Assembly: GCF_014851395.1 (NCBI RefSeq)
Contig: NW_024044681.1
Location: 23,995,036 to 24,059,035 of the forward strand
Origin: Micropterus salmoides
Lineage: Eukaryota; Chordata; Actinopteri; Centrarchiformes; Centrarchidae
Direction of reading: 5' to 3'
DNA: 64,000 nucleotides
Below, one piece after another: positions 34,581-46,151 of the stretch (positions are counted from its first letter, which is position 1; every line of letters begins with the position of its first letter). The notes below the pieces were generated by a model that was given only the letters and a program-made list of their open reading frames with translations, did no database searches and had not been told where the DNA came from. A program made the translations under genes and the position numbers.

Positions 34581-37500
34581 ATGGCTACCACGGAAGTGGG
34601 TGAGTAGATTCATAACTGAATTCTATTTTAAACTATGTCCAAATTCCGTCCAATAAAATTATTTAGATCATTTTGTTATAGAATAGTTAGCTAACACGTA
34701 CAACAGATGTAGCGACCCTGGCAAGTGGCCGCTGTTGTGTCTATGTTAACACCCTCTGAAGCTAACAGCTAACGTTAGCCGCATCAGCAGCTGCAGCAAT
34801 GATGCTCCCTCTCACTAAAGACACTGCAAGCACACCTGCTGTTTTTTCTTGTATCTTTTGTTTTCATTATTTCTTTTTTATACCACAACTAACGACAACA
34901 TTAGGGTTCCCAGATCTCCCCTAAGTAGAGCCAAACACAGGTCCATGTTGTCTCTCTAAAGGACAATCTATTCTTCTACGTCGTCCGACTAACGTTAGTG
35001 TCGGACTATACACGTTTGCATGTTAATACTTAAGTGTTGAGTAGGCCTGACATCTTGCATCTAGCTCAGTATTTTATTGAATAAACAGATTTATGTAAAC
35101 TTTATTTAATCATCAGTGGCCAGTGAGGTGTCCCGGGGCTAAACGATATGGATACTATTCTAGAAACTCAATTGACAGACTCTGCGAATGTGTAAAATAA
35201 CGACACAGGGATTCCTGTTCTTGCCTAATCTAGTAACAAATCAAGTTATTTGTCACATTGATGCCAGACATGTAAAAAAACAAAAACAAATTTATCATTG
35301 TCACAAAACAATCCTGCACATTGATTTGCAAAACACAACTAGACCTCCATATTCATACAATATATTTACAAACAGTGAATATACCATACACACAATAAAA
35401 AAACAGCAACCACAGAATACGTTCGACATGGTAGAATCTCAGACGGTTGACACATTTATGTTATCTCACTGTATTGTCTCTGCATGTCTCTCAGAGCGTA
35501 GACGTGGCCGGCTTGCTGCTCTGTCCATAGCAGCGGTGGTCATCATCGTGGGAGTCCCTCTGTGGTGGCGGACAACTGAAACGTACCGCGCCTGGTTGCC
35601 TGTCAGTCAGATAAAAGAGCTGGCTAATCTACAGGTTTGTTCATGTTACTTGCTATTAATTTGCACATCCCCATCTCGTGGTTCATTTAATCTTGTCTGG
35701 TGTGTAATACATGTGTATCTTTTTAAAAATCTGTCTTTATTTCTTTGTTGTTGTTTTTTTTTTATAGCTACAGTTGAGTGCTGATGTGGAGGTTGTCTTT
35801 GCACGTGGAACTGTGACCCCAGAACAGCAGAAGAAGATCCCACTGACAAAGACACAGGAAGAGGAACACACAGTAGATGGTGATTTATACATGCTGTCTG
35901 TGATCTTATGGTTACCAAATATGAAGACTGCAAGCTAATTCTTTTCTCAAATTTGCTTTGTTTCCAGAGGACACAGCTTTGAGGTACAGGTATGAGACAA
36001 GGTACCGCACAGCTACAATCATGGAGGAGGACGCCCTGAACCAGCCCACTGCTGCAGGTGAGATGATGTCTGCCTGTCAAATCCAGCTTTCAGCTCTTCA
36101 GATAACATTTTGCTGTCTCAGTTCTCTCTCTGTCTTACTTCTCCCTGTCTCTCTTGTTTTTCATTAGAGGCAGATTTATCGCTGCACACGCTCAGTGAGA
36201 GTCCGTGTGGTTCTTTGGTTGTGTATGTTATCCCAGAGTCGTCTTCACTGCTGCCTGAGGTTAAATCTCACAATGTTTTGAATTTCTTTTGAGTACTGTG
36301 TGGCCACTGTTTACTCTTTCGTATTCTTTATTTTCTTCGTTTTTCATTAGTGTGTAAATGTTCATATGTTAATTAAAGTCTTTGTGTAGTTTTGTACTTT
36401 GATGAATTTCAGTTCTCTATTGGATCGAGTAGCTGAAAAGATGATATAATCTATCTAAGCTATCCGCTAAGTGTTTAACTGTCTAAACACAGTACCTTCT
36501 GCACAGCTTGCAAACAGAATTATGAGTCATTTGTGTTGCTGGGAAGGAAGAAGATAATACAAAACCAACCTGTATCTCTCAGGATGTGGACGTGTATATC
36601 GGTCAGCGACGGACAGCCCTGCTGCGTATTGGCGGCCAGATGAGAGTGGGCAAGACACTAGAGCAACTGCTGGCTCACCTGGAGCCTCGGATGAAGCAGG
36701 TGCTGCAGGTGATGTCTTTTGGCCACACCGACATCACCGCTGCCCTCAGCGACAGAGTCCGTCTCAGCCCTGGCAACAAAGAGAGCATCGCTGATAGCAT
36801 GAGAACCTTTAAATCCAGCCCAGGTCGGTCTTTGTTGCAGCACAGCTGTAAAGTGGGCCAGCTTAATTTCTGTCTCAGTTAGTATACAATTCAACTCTTA
36901 TTCTGTTCTCTGCTTATTCTGATCTTCTCTTTAGGTTATGAGATAACATTCAGTCTGTTGAACCCAGACCCAAAGTCACACCGGCTACACTGGGACATAG
37001 AGGGTGCCGTGCAGACCTACATCCAGCCTTTGCTTACAAAACTGGCCCCTCTGGCCAACTTTAGCATTGACTCTCAGGTACTGATATATGTGCATATGTG
37101 CAGTACCCACATCACGATGACAAGATGCTCAACTGCTGTATGTTAATGAACATATTCCCTTACAGACGTTGTACTATGCCATGCTCGGTGTCAACCCACG
37201 TTTTGACAGCAGCCGCAGCGCCTACACACTCAACTCTGACAGCCTCGCTCATGTCATCAACCCCGTGGAGGCTAGACTGGGTAACCGAAAACGCACACTG
37301 AGTAGAAACATTGTGTAGTGTGTTCTGGTGTATTTTATATATAACTTTCTTCTTTTTTTCCCCCTCTTTCTTTTTCATTTTGAGGCTCAAATGCTGCATC
37401 TTCCAACCCGGTGTTGAATTTTCTTCTGTACGTCCCGGATGCCCGCCATTCACCGCTTTACATTCATGACCACAAGAAACAGGAGGTGCTTTCTAATGCG

Positions 37501-40500
37501 TTTCACTCTCCACGGTGGGGTGGAATTATGGTAAGATAATCTAAAGAGCAACACTGGATGACAGTAGTCTAAGTACTATCAATGGTTATACAGTGAGGAA
37601 AATAAGTATTTGAACACACTGCTATTTTGCAAGTTCTCCCACTTAGAAATCATGGAGGGGTCTGAAATTGTCATCGTAGGTGCATGTCCACTGTGAGAGA
37701 CATAATCTAAAAAAAATAATCCAGAAATCACAATGTATGATTTTTTTAACCATTTATTTGTATGATACAGCTGCAAATAAGTATTTGAACACCTGAGTAA
37801 ATTAATGTTAATATTAGCATGCATATATATATATAGCCTTTGTTTGCAATTACAGAGGTCAAACGTTTCCTGTAGTTTTTCACCAGGTTTGCACACACTG
37901 CAGGAGGGATTTTGGCCCACTCCTCCACACAGATCTTCTCCAGATCAGTCAGGTTTCTGGGCTGTCGCTGAGAAACACAGAGTTTGAGCTCCCTCCAAAG
38001 ATTCTCTATTGGGTTTAGGTCTGGAGACTGGCTAGGCCACGCCAGAACCTTGATATGCTTCTTACAGAGCCACTCCTTGGTTATCCTGGCTGTGTGCTTT
38101 GGGTCATTGTCATGTTGGAAGACCCGGCCTCGACCCATCTTCAATGCTCTAACTGAGGGAAGGAGGTTGTTCCCCAAAATCTCGCAGTACATGGCCCCGG
38201 TCATCCTCTCCTTAATACAGTGCAGTCGCCCTGTCCCATGTGCAGAAAAACACCCCCAAAGCATGATGCTACCACCCCCATGCTTCACAGTAGGGATGGT
38301 GTTCTTGGGATGGTACTCATCATTCTTCTTCCTCCAAACACGGTTAGTGGAATTATGACCAAAAAGTTCTATTTTGGTCTCATCTGACCACATGACTTTC
38401 TCCCATGACTCCTCTGGATCATCCAAATGGTCATTGGCAAACTGAAGACGGGCCTTGACATGTGCTGGTTTAAGCAGGGGAACCTTCCGTGCCATGCGTG
38501 ATTTCAAACCATGACGTCTTAGTGTATTACCAACAGTAACCTTGGAAACGGTGGTCCCAGCTCTTTTCAGGTCATTGACCGGCTCCTCCCGTGTAGTTCT
38601 GGGCTGATTTCTCACCTTTCTTAGGATCATTGAGACCCCACGAGGTGAGATCTTGCATGGAGCCCCAGTCCGAGGGAGATTGACAGTCATGTTTATCTTC
38701 TTCCATTTTCTAATGATTGCTCCAACAGTGGACCTTTTTTCACCAAGCTGCTTGGCAATTTCCCCGTAGCCCTTTCCAGCCTTGTGGAGGTGTACAATTT
38801 TGTCTCTAGTGTCTTTGGACAGCTCTTTGGTCTTGGCCATGTTAGTAGTTGGATTCTTACTGATTGTATGGGGTGGACAGGTGTCTTTATGCAGCTAACG
38901 ACCTCAAACAGGTGCATCTAATTTAGGATAATAAATGGAGTGGAGGTGGACATTTTGAAGGCAGACTAACAGGTCTTTGAGTCAGAATTCTAGCTGATAG
39001 ACAGGTGTTCAAATACTTATTTGCAACTGTATCATACAAATAAATAGTTAAAAAATCATACATTGTGATTTCTGGATTATTTTTTTTAGATTATGTCTCT
39101 CACAGTGGACATGCACCTACGATGACAATTTCAGACCCCTCCATGATTTCTAAGTGGGAGAACTTGCAAAATAGCAGGGTGTTCAAATACTTATTTTCCT
39201 CACTGTAGCTTAACATAAGTGAATGTGTTATATATCAATAATAATGTGTTAGCTATGCAGTGATTTTACACTCTGAATTTGTTGTGTTGGGTACTGATTC
39301 AAGAGAAAATGTCTTTATCCATATATTTATAGGTCTATAATATTAATGGTTTCTATGAGCCAGAGGCTGCATTCCCTGTTGACGTCAACATCAACATGGC
39401 CAAAGTCATGGGGGTTTTCCTTGCACAGCTTCGGTAAGTGGACTCCTAAAGCACTATAGGTATTGCTTTTCCTGTATACAAGGGGTAACCTTCCTGTACT
39501 GTGCCCTGTCAGACTGTTGCTGGGTGTGCAATCGTCTGCCCCTCCTCCTGGCTTCCTGGTGGCACCGTGCGGCAGTACAGGACTAGCTGATTGGGAGCTG
39601 GACCGTCTCATGTGGAGTCGGAGCGTGGAAAATGTTGCAACAGCAACCACCACCATAACCTCACTGGCCCAGCTGCTGGACCAGATAGGCACCATTGTTA
39701 TCAATGACAACATTGCGGAACAGGTATGATGCATACACACCTGCATTAGTCAGTAGTATTTGTGTGCATATGTGTTACAATAGATTATGGACATCCCTGT
39801 CCACATATTTTTGTTTACTTGTAGTCTGTGGCTGTGGGTTTGTGGCCCATTTTATCAGTATTTAAAAGCACATCTTCCTCTGTCTTCACCAAATATAGTT
39901 TCCCTTTCTGAAAATACTTCAACTAAATAAATCCTTTCACAGACAAGTGTAGATGAACATACCAGGCCATATAGGGCTTTGTTTTGGGACATCTGATCAC
40001 TGAAATGAAATTTGACTACCCTGTTTCCAGACCTCTGAATCACCATCCACATCTCAGATTTGTTAAGCAATTTTAATCTGGTCCGGTGTTGTGCTCTTTG
40101 ACAGCTGTTTTCTTCTGTTAGAGAAACTATTGGCCAATCAGAACTTAGTTGTATAAAAAAAAAGACAATGCCTTGTATTCGAGATTATTAGATGGATTGT
40201 TGCTGTTTATGGTCAGCACCTTAAACCCCCAACACATTTCTTTGATAAATGTGAAAAACATTCATTTAACTACCACTAGAAACGGTTACTTTAGATTCTG
40301 TATTATTAATAATAATAATAATAATAATCTTTATTTGTAGAGCACTTTTCAAAAACAAGTTACAAAGTGCTTTAACAAGTGTAAAAACAATAATACCCAA
40401 AAGACAACAAAAACAATACAAGATAAAAGCATGAAAACATTGAAAAGACTAAAATACACGTTTAAGATAAATATAAAATTAGTAAAATAGAATAAAATAA

Positions 40501-43500
40501 AAGGGATAAAATAAAGTCAAATAAGATCGGGAAAGGCTCTCCTATAAAAGTATGTTTTAAGAAGGGACTTAAAAGAGTTCACTGACTCAGCTGACCTGAT
40601 TTCCTCGGGCAGGCTGTTCCAGAGCCTCGGGGCCCTGACAGCAAACGCTCTGTCCCCTTTAGTTAGTTAGTTAGTTAGTTAGTTAACAGACCTCTGCCCG
40701 AGGATCTCAAGGTACGTGCTGGTGTGTATGGGACTAAAAGTTCAGAAATATAACAAGGCGAGAGGCCATGAAGAGCTTTAAAAGTGATAAATAGAATTTT
40801 AAAGTCAATTCTAAAACATACTGGGAGCCAGTGTAATGAAGCTAAAATAGGAGTAATGTGGTCATATTTCTTTGTTCTGGTTAAAAGCCTGGCAGCTGAG
40901 TTCTGGACAGTATGGAGTCGATCAATAGATTTTTGGGTTAAACAGGTAAAAAGGCTGTTGCAATAATCCAGGCGTGATGAGATGAAGGCGTGTAAAATGG
41001 TCTCGGTGTCCTTAAAAGTTAACATAGATCGAATTTTTGCTATATTAACGTTGATAAAAACATGATTGAACAAGCTTTGTGGTGTGCTGCTCGAAATTTA
41101 AATTACTATCAAACCAAACACCAAGGTTCTTTGCCACAGGCTTAATGTGATTTACTAGGGAGCCAGCAGATGGCAGTATTTGTTTTGCCATCTGCTGGGA
41201 CCCAATGACCAGGATTTCTGTTTTGTCTGAGTTCAGCTGGAGGAAATTATTTGACATCCATTTTTTAACTTCACAAAGGCAGTTGTTAAGTGAACTCAGC
41301 ATTCCAGGGTCTGTGGATCTGACGATCAAGTACATTAGTGTGTCATCAGCATAAATATGAAAAGAAATACCATGTTTATGGATAATATGTCCAAGGGGAA
41401 GCACATACAAGGAAAACAAAATGGGTCCTAAGACCGACCCCTGAGGCACACCATATTTAACTGGACAGAACGAAGAGACATAGTTGTTCACAGACACGCA
41501 AAACTTCCTATTTGACAGGTTGGATGAAAACCATTCTAGGGCAGTACCAGATATCCCCACCCAGTGCCTCAGTCTGTCTATCATGATGTTGTGATCAATG
41601 GTGTCAAAAGCAGCGCTGAGGTCCAGGAGTACCAGGACTGAGCACATACCTTCATCAGCAGACATTAAAAGGTCATTGGTGACTTTAAGCAGGGCAGTCT
41701 CAGTGCTGTGGTACTTCCTGAAACCAGATTGAAACTTTTCAAATAATTTGTTATTTTCCAGTACAGTGAGCAGCTGTTTGGACACAATTGTTTCTAGAAT
41801 CTTTGCAATAAAAGGCAGTTTTGAAATTGGTCTAAAATTATGTGGGAGGGAGGGATCTAAGCCAGGTTTCTTTAAAAGTGGGTTCACGCAAGCCGTTTTA
41901 AAATAATCAGGGACACAACCAGTAGATAGGGAGCTGTTGAAAACAGAGATTAAATGGGGCCCAACAGAATCTATTACTTTCAGTAAAAACTTTGTAGGTA
42001 TTACATCAAGTGGGCTGGAGGACACTCTAATTTGTCATACTGTTTTTAAAAGCTCAGACAAGTCGATGGGATTAAACTGGTTAAAACTCTCTTGTTGCTG
42101 GTGAGGAACCTCTGAGTAAGAGGCTGCAGGGGTAATAGAGGCTCTGATTGACACCACCTTATTGGTAAAATAAGATAAAAACAATTCACAGTCATCATTA
42201 CTTCCAGCTGAGGCACAAGGAGGGGTTGGGTTTACCAGCTGATCCACAGTCTTAAACAGAAACCTGGGATTGTGTTTATGTGTAGTAATGAGTTCAGAAA
42301 AATAGTGTGTTCTCGCATCCTTAACCATGTTATTGTAGTTAATTAATAAATCCTTCAGACTGAGGTAATGGACTTGGAGACTGGATTTTTTCCATCTGCG
42401 CTTTGCTTTCCTGCATTCCCTTTTTAGGCTGCGAATGCTGTCATTTATCCAGGGTTGCTTACTAGCTTTAGACGTAGGCCTAACCTTTAGAGGAGCAGTA
42501 ATATTTAGTGACAACAAGCAGATATGATTGAAGTGATCGACCAGATTGTTGGTGTTGGAATCAGACAGGTGTTGGCTTTGGCTCTGAAAGAATGCACAAA
42601 ACTTTGAAACACTTTCTTCATTAAAGAAGCGAGAACACACAGAGCTTGGTGAGGCGGCATGAGTAACAGGCGAATCGCAGCTAAAAACAATACATCTGTG
42701 GTCAGATATGGTCATGTCCACTAATTCCACAGAGGAAATGCTGACACCCAGGGTAAAAACCAAGTCCAGTGTATGACCACGGTTATGTGTTTGCCCTTTG
42801 ACTCTGTTTGAAGTTAAAAGAAGTGGCCATATTTAAAAAGTCAGTTGCATTAACATTGTTGGGGTCATCAACATGATTATTAAAATCGCCACAAAGAACA
42901 ATTCTGTCATAATTTAAAACCAGAGTAGATAAAAATTCAGGAAGTTCTGATAAAAATCCTCCAGGCGGTTTTGCGGGGTGATAAATTATAACAAATATTA
43001 TAGGTTGCAGCCCTCCAACTTTAAGAGTGAGAACTTCAAATATATATATAAATAAATTCATCACAGCGTACTTGATGACATTTTAAATTTTTCCTATACA
43101 CGCTCACTAGCCCACCACGACGACCACTGACCCTTGGTTGACTAAAACAATCATATTGAGGCCCCGTGCAAAGGACCTTAAGGCGAGACACCACATTCAA
43201 ATAGGCCTTTTTCTCAAGATTACTCATATCACAATGCAACTTATGCAACAAGCTAAATGTATACATAAATAGAAGCTTTTTTTGAATGATAACTTTTTAT
43301 GTTTTTTATTTTTTATATACAAATTAGGTATTTCCTCATTAAATACGCATGGGATTGGTGTAAATGTATGATGATCTAAATGCCTTCAAGGGCAAAGTAA
43401 ATTTCTTGGCGTACAGGAAAAATGTAATTTTGAGAAAAAGGCTGTTAAAGATTAGCTAACGCATTACAAACACACAGCATAAAAAATGTTCTTATCTGAT

Positions 43501-44017
43501 ATCTTATCTCTTATATGATATATGAACTAGCCAACATTGAGCCCTAGAAAAAAAACTTTAAAAAGATATATGATTTTATATGGACAGTTTTAAACAGACC
43601 AGTGGAAGTTTTACATGTAAAATGCTAACAAAGAATAAAATGTATGCGATCTGCGGTTAAGCTCTAAAATAATTTAAATATCTTTCCTATAATTGCATAA
43701 GTTGTATCCAACATGTGATTGTTGTTGCTGTCCCTCAGGTGTCCAGTGCCGTCACGTCTCTGCAGCTGGCTGTAGCAGAGTTGGAGGCCGGGAACCTCGG
43801 CTTTGCTCTTCAGTACAGTAAAGAGGCCATCTTGGCATCAGAGAGAGCGTTCTTTGACCCCTCACTCCTCCACCTCCTCTACTTTCCTGATGACCAGAAG
43901 TTTGCTATCTACATACCACTCTTCCTGCCTATGTGTGTGCCCATTCTGCTGTCACTGCTCAAAATAGTGTCTGAAGTGAGACAGAAACGCAGAGAGAAGC
44001 AAGCCAAGAAGGACTGA
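34581..44017 (+). CDS. pigs: GPI transamidase component PIG-S
   Basis: A subunit of the ER-membrane GPI transamidase, which attaches GPI anchors to proteins after cutting their C-terminal signal. Coding exons: 34581-34599, 35495-35634, 35768-35879, 35968-36057, 36168-36259, 36583-36823, 36935-37077, 37166-37280, 37385-37530, 39333-39433, 39513-39723, 43739-44017 (562 residues; human 555). The N-terminal membrane segment follows a basic ERRRGR stretch and leads into VPLWWRTTETYRA. The lumenal part carries YEITFSLLNPDPKSH, YYAMLGVNPRFDS, HSPRWGGIM and WELDRLMWSRSVEN. A second membrane segment is at about 525-546, followed by a lysine-rich cytosolic end (KQAKKD). An in-frame ATG at 34545 would add 12 residues; 34581 is chosen for its better context (GAAATGG) and human-like MA start. 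Intron 9 holds a Tc1 transposon and intron 11 a LINE. AATAAA at 44290-44295. Confidence 0.95.
37591..39205 (-). mobile_element. Tc1-like transposon, complete, with IR/DR ends
   Basis: Bounded by the TA target duplication (37589-37590 and 39206-39207). The two arms of about 205 bp (37591-37796 and 39001-39205) are inverted copies that differ at only a few positions. Each arm has an outer and an inner copy of AATAAGTATTTGAACAC (37601-37617, 37776-37792; reverse complement at 39005-39021, 39179-39195), the inverted/direct-repeat layout used by Sleeping Beauty-type elements for transposase binding. Between them lies a full-length transposase frame. It sits in pigs intron 9, antisense to the gene. 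Confidence 0.95.
37746..38840 (-). CDS. Tc1 family DDE transposase
   Basis: A cut-and-paste transposase, 364 codons without an internal stop. The N-terminal paired-like helix-turn-helix region begins MAKTKELSKDTRDKIVHLHK. The catalytic triad is visible as D153 (WSDETK), D244 (QHDNDPKH) and E279 (NPIENLW), giving the DD34E spacing of Tc1 elements, with the glycine-rich GGGSIMLWG between them. Related transposases usually stop soon after the NKGY motif at about residue 336. Here an AT dinucleotide run (37821-37834) replaces that end, so the frame reads on for about 28 residues of inverted-repeat sequence. Whether the altered tail is tolerated is unknown. No codon in the catalytic core looks broken. 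Confidence 0.93.
   Translation of the reverse strand: MAKTKELSKDTRDKIVHLHKAGKGYGEIAKQLGEKRSTVGAIIRKWKKINMTVNLPRTGAPCKISPRGVSMILRKVRNQPRTTREEPVNDLKRAGTTVSKVTVGNTLRRHGLKSRMARKVPLLKPAHVKARLQFANDHLDDPEESWEKVMWSDETKIELFGHNSTNRVWRKKNDEYHPKNTIPTVKHGGGSIMLWGCFSAHGTGRLHCIKERMTGAMYCEILGNNLLPSVRALKMGRGRVFQHDNDPKHTARITKEWLCKKHIKVLAWPSQSPDLNPIENLWRELKLCVSQRQPRNLTDLEKICVEEWAKIPPAVCANLVKNYRKRLTSVIANKGYIYICMLILTLIYSGVQILICSCIIQING
41045..42025 (-). pseudogene. LINE reverse transcriptase fragment
   Basis: The 326-codon frame carries the ordered RT motifs: NFRPISKLPFIAKILE, FRKYHSTETALL, LDLSAAFDTIDHN, GVPQGSVLGPILFSLY and the active-site YADD in FHIYADDTLMY. The continuation (RLDYCNSLF...NSAARLLTRT, 41073-40675) is in another frame, so the ORF2 is frameshifted near its C terminus. 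Belongs to the L2-type element of pigs intron 11. Confidence 0.88.
42035..42763 (-). pseudogene. LINE endonuclease C-terminal part and linker
   Basis: The frame includes the endonuclease motif TISDHRCIVFSC (catalytic SDH) and the linker region with KQPWINDSIRSLKRECRKAK, typical of L2/CR1-like ORF2 between endonuclease and RT. It is separated from the RT frame by a stop near 42030. Confidence 0.8.
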
Positions 44018-44362
44018 GAAACACTTGAAGAGAAGATGGGATGAAAAATGTAGTCTGAACAAAAAAACTGCGAGTGGCCTTGACATTTAGGTACAAAGGT
44101 GGGCATGAAAGACTCATATGCAGCATTGGGGTGTGGTGTTTTAAAAATGTGTCATGCATCATTTTTATTGTTTCATGTAAGGACATGTTTATTGTAAGAT
44201 TGTAACAAATGGCTGCTGTGGATGTCTGACACTGTATAGTGGAAAGCTTAAATTGTTTTTATATTTAAATTCCACTTAAGTTATTTACAAATAAAGACTT
44301 ACGTTGTAACTCATGTTTTTGCTCTTTGTTTAGCAAGAAAATACCTGATATTATATCATTAT

Positions 44363-44400
44363 TACGTTTATTTGGCAGACACCCCTGAAGCAACTTACCC
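44363..44400. repeat. Possible fragment of a common fish SINE/LINE-tail repeat
   Basis: TTACGTTTATTTGGCAGACA followed by CCCCTGAAGCAACTTACC resembles the fish repeat phrase 'tttggcagacgcttttatccaaagcgacttac'. Very short and diverged. Confidence 0.3.
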
Positions 44401-45464
44401 CAATTTTGTGCAAAGTTGAGCATAAAAGTTTGTTCTTTACCTTGCAAATAGTAAATTGACAAAGTTAGTGACAGACAATGGAACTGATATCTGATATTTT
44501 GAGATAATCGTCATCAGCTGATACCTGCACTCACGAGGCAAATAAACAGAAAATGTCTGCAAACACATCTGCAGGCAGCTTTATCAGTGTGGCTGCTGTG
44601 GAATGATGTTGCCGCTTCCCCTTGTGAGTTTTGGGACGGCGGTGGAAAAGTATTTTTGAGCCCTAAATGTCCTCAGTCACCGTCTTGTAAATGTTTATAC
44701 GTTTCTCCTATCCTAAATGACAGCTAATCTAATCTGAAACCAACATTAAAATGATATTGTTACTGCAGAGAATAATACAGCTGAATGACGTCACTTCTGA
44801 CAAACAGTACCCAGAGTCATGCTCTGAAATGTACAGCACAACCCAATGTATTTTTCCATTTCATTATTTAAAATAATCCAACAATCCAACAACTTGTTAC
44901 TGGCTAAGATAACCATGTATATTAGATTGTACTCTGCACTGAATAATGGAATTATACATGACTTTTCTTTGTCTTGATATCTGCATTGTATATTGGCCTC
45001 CCTGCTCATAATCCCATATCGGTTTACCACTAGACAAAGTAACGAACACATGGGCCACTTAATACCCAGATCGTTCAATTGCATCTCATTATTTTCATCA
45101 GCGCAGTTGTTTGTAATTCATTTTTTTTTGGATTGTTTAGCTTGCGAGACAAACTATAGCACTGGCTATGTTGTCCTTTGATTCAGTCAGGATACATTTG
45201 TGTTTACAGTACATCTAGGTCACTGACCAATCTCCTGAATGTGGCATGAGCAATGCGATCCCAATGCAGCCTCAATATATCGTAGATATATTCACACGAA
45301 AAAAAAGGATGATGTGGATAAAATACATATTTCCTGCAGACATCCGCAACGCTTCATCCCTGGACATGTTTAAAAACTCCTCAATAATCATCTGTTCACC
45401 ACAGCCTGGAAACTCCCTAATTGATGATTCACCTGTAGCTTTTTTAAAAAGATTTGTTGTTGTG

Positions 45465-45534
45465 TCACATATTGTCAGTTCTGTAAAGTATTCTTGGGTT
45501 TCATGAAAGGCGGTATATGAGTTTAAGTTATTGT

Positions 45535-45563
<29 letters not shown>
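45465..45563 (+). repeat. LINE 3' tail with ATT repeat
   Basis: CATGAAAGGCGGTATATGAG followed by TTTAAGTTATTGTTGTTATT and an ATT run resembles the 'ctgaaaggcgctatataaat...attattatt' 3' ends of L2-type fish LINEs. Only the tail is visible. Confidence 0.45.
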
Positions 45564-45565
<2 letters not shown>

Positions 45566-45819
45566 GTTGACATAACAATCTTCCTTCAAGCACCATTTAG
45601 TAGCTGTTTTGGAGTTTTCAATCCTATCACATAATTTGCATTAGCAGAATTTGTAGATGTTAAAATTTTAATTTCTGTACACTGATTAAGATCATTTGAT
45701 ATGATTGAAAGCTCCCGAACAGCTCCTAAATGGACCGTAAGGTGAGATTGTTTTGAGAACTGCGGTTTCCAATGCAAAGAATGAACTTTTCAGCTAAGTC
45801 TGTAGGATGTGAGTCTCAC

Positions 45820-46151
45820 TCCCGGACAATAGGTGGCGGTGTGCACATTTATAGCAAGCTGCGATCGTCTGTGATCAATCAAATCGCAGAAGAAGAGCGC
45901 TTTGTCGGTGGAGGGCTTTGAGTCGCAGCGTGTAACTTTTAGCTTTTGTAAATTTGATTGTTGTTACATTTACTCCGAACGATTTCAGCTGCAGCTTAGT
46001 AGCTGATTTGTAATTCGTCGACGGTACCTTATATTCAGTGAACTACACGAGCGCCATTTTATCGTGTATTCTGACCTGTTAGCCAGCTTGCTAACGATCA
46101 CTTCCTTAACTGTTGTAGCTTGCAGCTAACGTTAGCTAGGTTTGTGCTAAC
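45820..46151 (+). promoter_or_regulatory. Presumed srsf1 promoter and 5' UTR
   Basis: Sequence immediately upstream of the srsf1 ATG, moderately GC-rich compared with the preceding spacer. It contains repeated GTTAGC/GCTAAC blocks near the start. No TATA box at a convincing position. The start site was not determined. Confidence 0.3.

Larger units (their letters stand above)
40303..43270 (-). mobile_element. L2/CR1-group LINE, 5'-truncated and degenerate
   Basis: A non-LTR retrotransposon inserted antisense in pigs intron 11. Reading down the minus strand: endonuclease remnants (GRRGGLVSVYRKNLKC near 43150, VLCGDFNNHVDD near 42890, ISDHRCIVFS near 42690), then the reverse transcriptase, then a 3' UTR with stem GCACTTT/AAAGTGC (40342-40348 with 40364-40370) and an ATT-repeat tail at 40303-40329. 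The N-terminal part of the endonuclease is missing, and the coding region is split among frames at about 43064, 42763 and 42025. It is therefore inactive. A tail-only relative lies at 14716-14850. Confidence 0.85.

Noticed and set aside
35188..35784. A 198-codon + frame covering pigs exon 2
   Set aside because: Its first half is AT-rich intron read-through; only 35495-35634 is coding, with a clean acceptor at 35494 and donor at 35635.
35646..36080. 144-codon minus frame over pigs exons 3-4
   Set aside because: Antisense to conserved exons; the protein has no recognisable feature.
37984..38358. 124-codon + frame inside the Tc1 element
   Set aside because: Opposite strand of the intact transposase.
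40131..40160. CCAATCAG followed by TATAAAAAA in pigs intron 11 as a cryptic promoter
   Set aside because: No downstream exon or frame accompanies it; short AT-rich boxes are expected by chance here.
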